Assembly (NCBI GenBank): GCA_031270805.1
Contig: JAISWK010000189.1
Coordinates: 1 to 42,698 of the forward strand
Length of the DNA: 42,698 nt
From: Gracilibacteraceae bacterium
GTDB taxonomy: Bacteria; Bacillota; Desulfitobacteriia; Desulfitobacteriales; Syntrophobotulaceae
Direction: 5' to 3'
Made by a program: the position numbers and the translations under genes
In this document: piece by piece, positions 42,592-42,698 of the stretch
How the letters are laid out: each line of letters begins with the position of its first letter
Numbering within the stretch: the stretch's first letter is position 1
Notes under the pieces: model-generated
Database searches by the model: none
What the model was told of the DNA's origin: nothing
What the model saw: only the letters and a program-made list of their open reading frames with translations

Positions 42592-42698
42592 GCACTCTGG
42601 CTGCGTTGCCAGAACCCGCAAATACAGCCAGTATTAGCGGAACCTGGCGCCTTGCCAGAGTACAAAATTGCTGCGTCAACTGCACAAGTTATTTATCA
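42592..42698. repeat. Palindromic 107-bp terminal repeat, right copy
   Basis: Direct copy of 1-107 with two substitutions and the same nested inverted arms. It reaches the last base of the window. Confidence 0.85.

Noticed and set aside
1-42698. Circular plasmid or prophage bounded by direct repeats
   Set aside because: The content is core chromosomal (proS, polC, hisS, tig, clpX, lon), there is no integrase, replication initiator, capsid or terminase, and the end repeats differ at two positions.

Overview
The window looks like a chromosomal contig from a GC-rich, spore-forming-lineage Bacillota (Clostridia-like). The evidence is a proS-polC-hisS cluster with the Gram-positive replicase PolC, a tig-clpX-lon-engB proteostasis cluster, a SpoIIM-like membrane protein, a rubrerythrin/DtxR pair typical of anaerobes, and TTGACA/TATAAT promoters with strong AGGAGG ribosome-binding sites. 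Species cannot be named from the sequence. A 107-bp palindromic repeat lies at both extreme ends (1-107 and 42592-42698, 2 mismatches), so the contig probably stops at a dispersed repeat.

Positions 116-16219 (all minus strand) hold part of an extracellular contractile injection system (eCIS) operon, read right to left. It starts with a conserved eCIS-associated protein of about 600 aa and a membrane protein, then four envelope-type proteins (a sensor-like pseudo-cyclase, a MORN-repeat protein, a TolC-like coiled-coil protein, and a large secreted protein with a stalk-type domain). Next come the Pvc16/DUF4255 cap protein, an Ig/PEGA-like protein, a DUF4280 PAAR-like spike tip, the sheath, tube 1, a tail-assembly chaperone/DUF6760 pair and tube 2. 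LysM, spike, baseplate, tape-measure and AAA+ ATPase genes are not in the window and may lie beyond the left end. The chaperone and DUF6760 reading frames are joined by a canonical A AAT TTT slippery heptamer, suggesting a programmed -1 frameshift. A response regulator and histidine kinase (16361-18055) lie directly upstream in the same direction and are the obvious candidate regulators.

Positions 18377-25412 (plus strand) hold a cyclophilin, trigger factor with a tandem-repeat tail, ClpX, a SpoIIM-like protein, Lon and EngB. Positions 25409-27836 (minus) hold proA and a Cys/Met-metabolism PLP enzyme, divergent from an esterase at 28040. Positions 29243-35515 (plus) hold a lipoprotein, rubrerythrin, a DtxR-type regulator, a proline-rich repeat protein, two small membrane proteins behind a long leader, a diacylglycerol kinase-like protein, an AEC transporter and a cupin.

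Positions 35640-42143 (minus) hold proS-polC-hisS. This PolC has no proofreading exonuclease insert in its PHP domain. A second repeat family built on the heptamer ACTCTTT occurs at about 18165-18302 and 35526-35673, and in the latter place it supplies the last codons of hisS.
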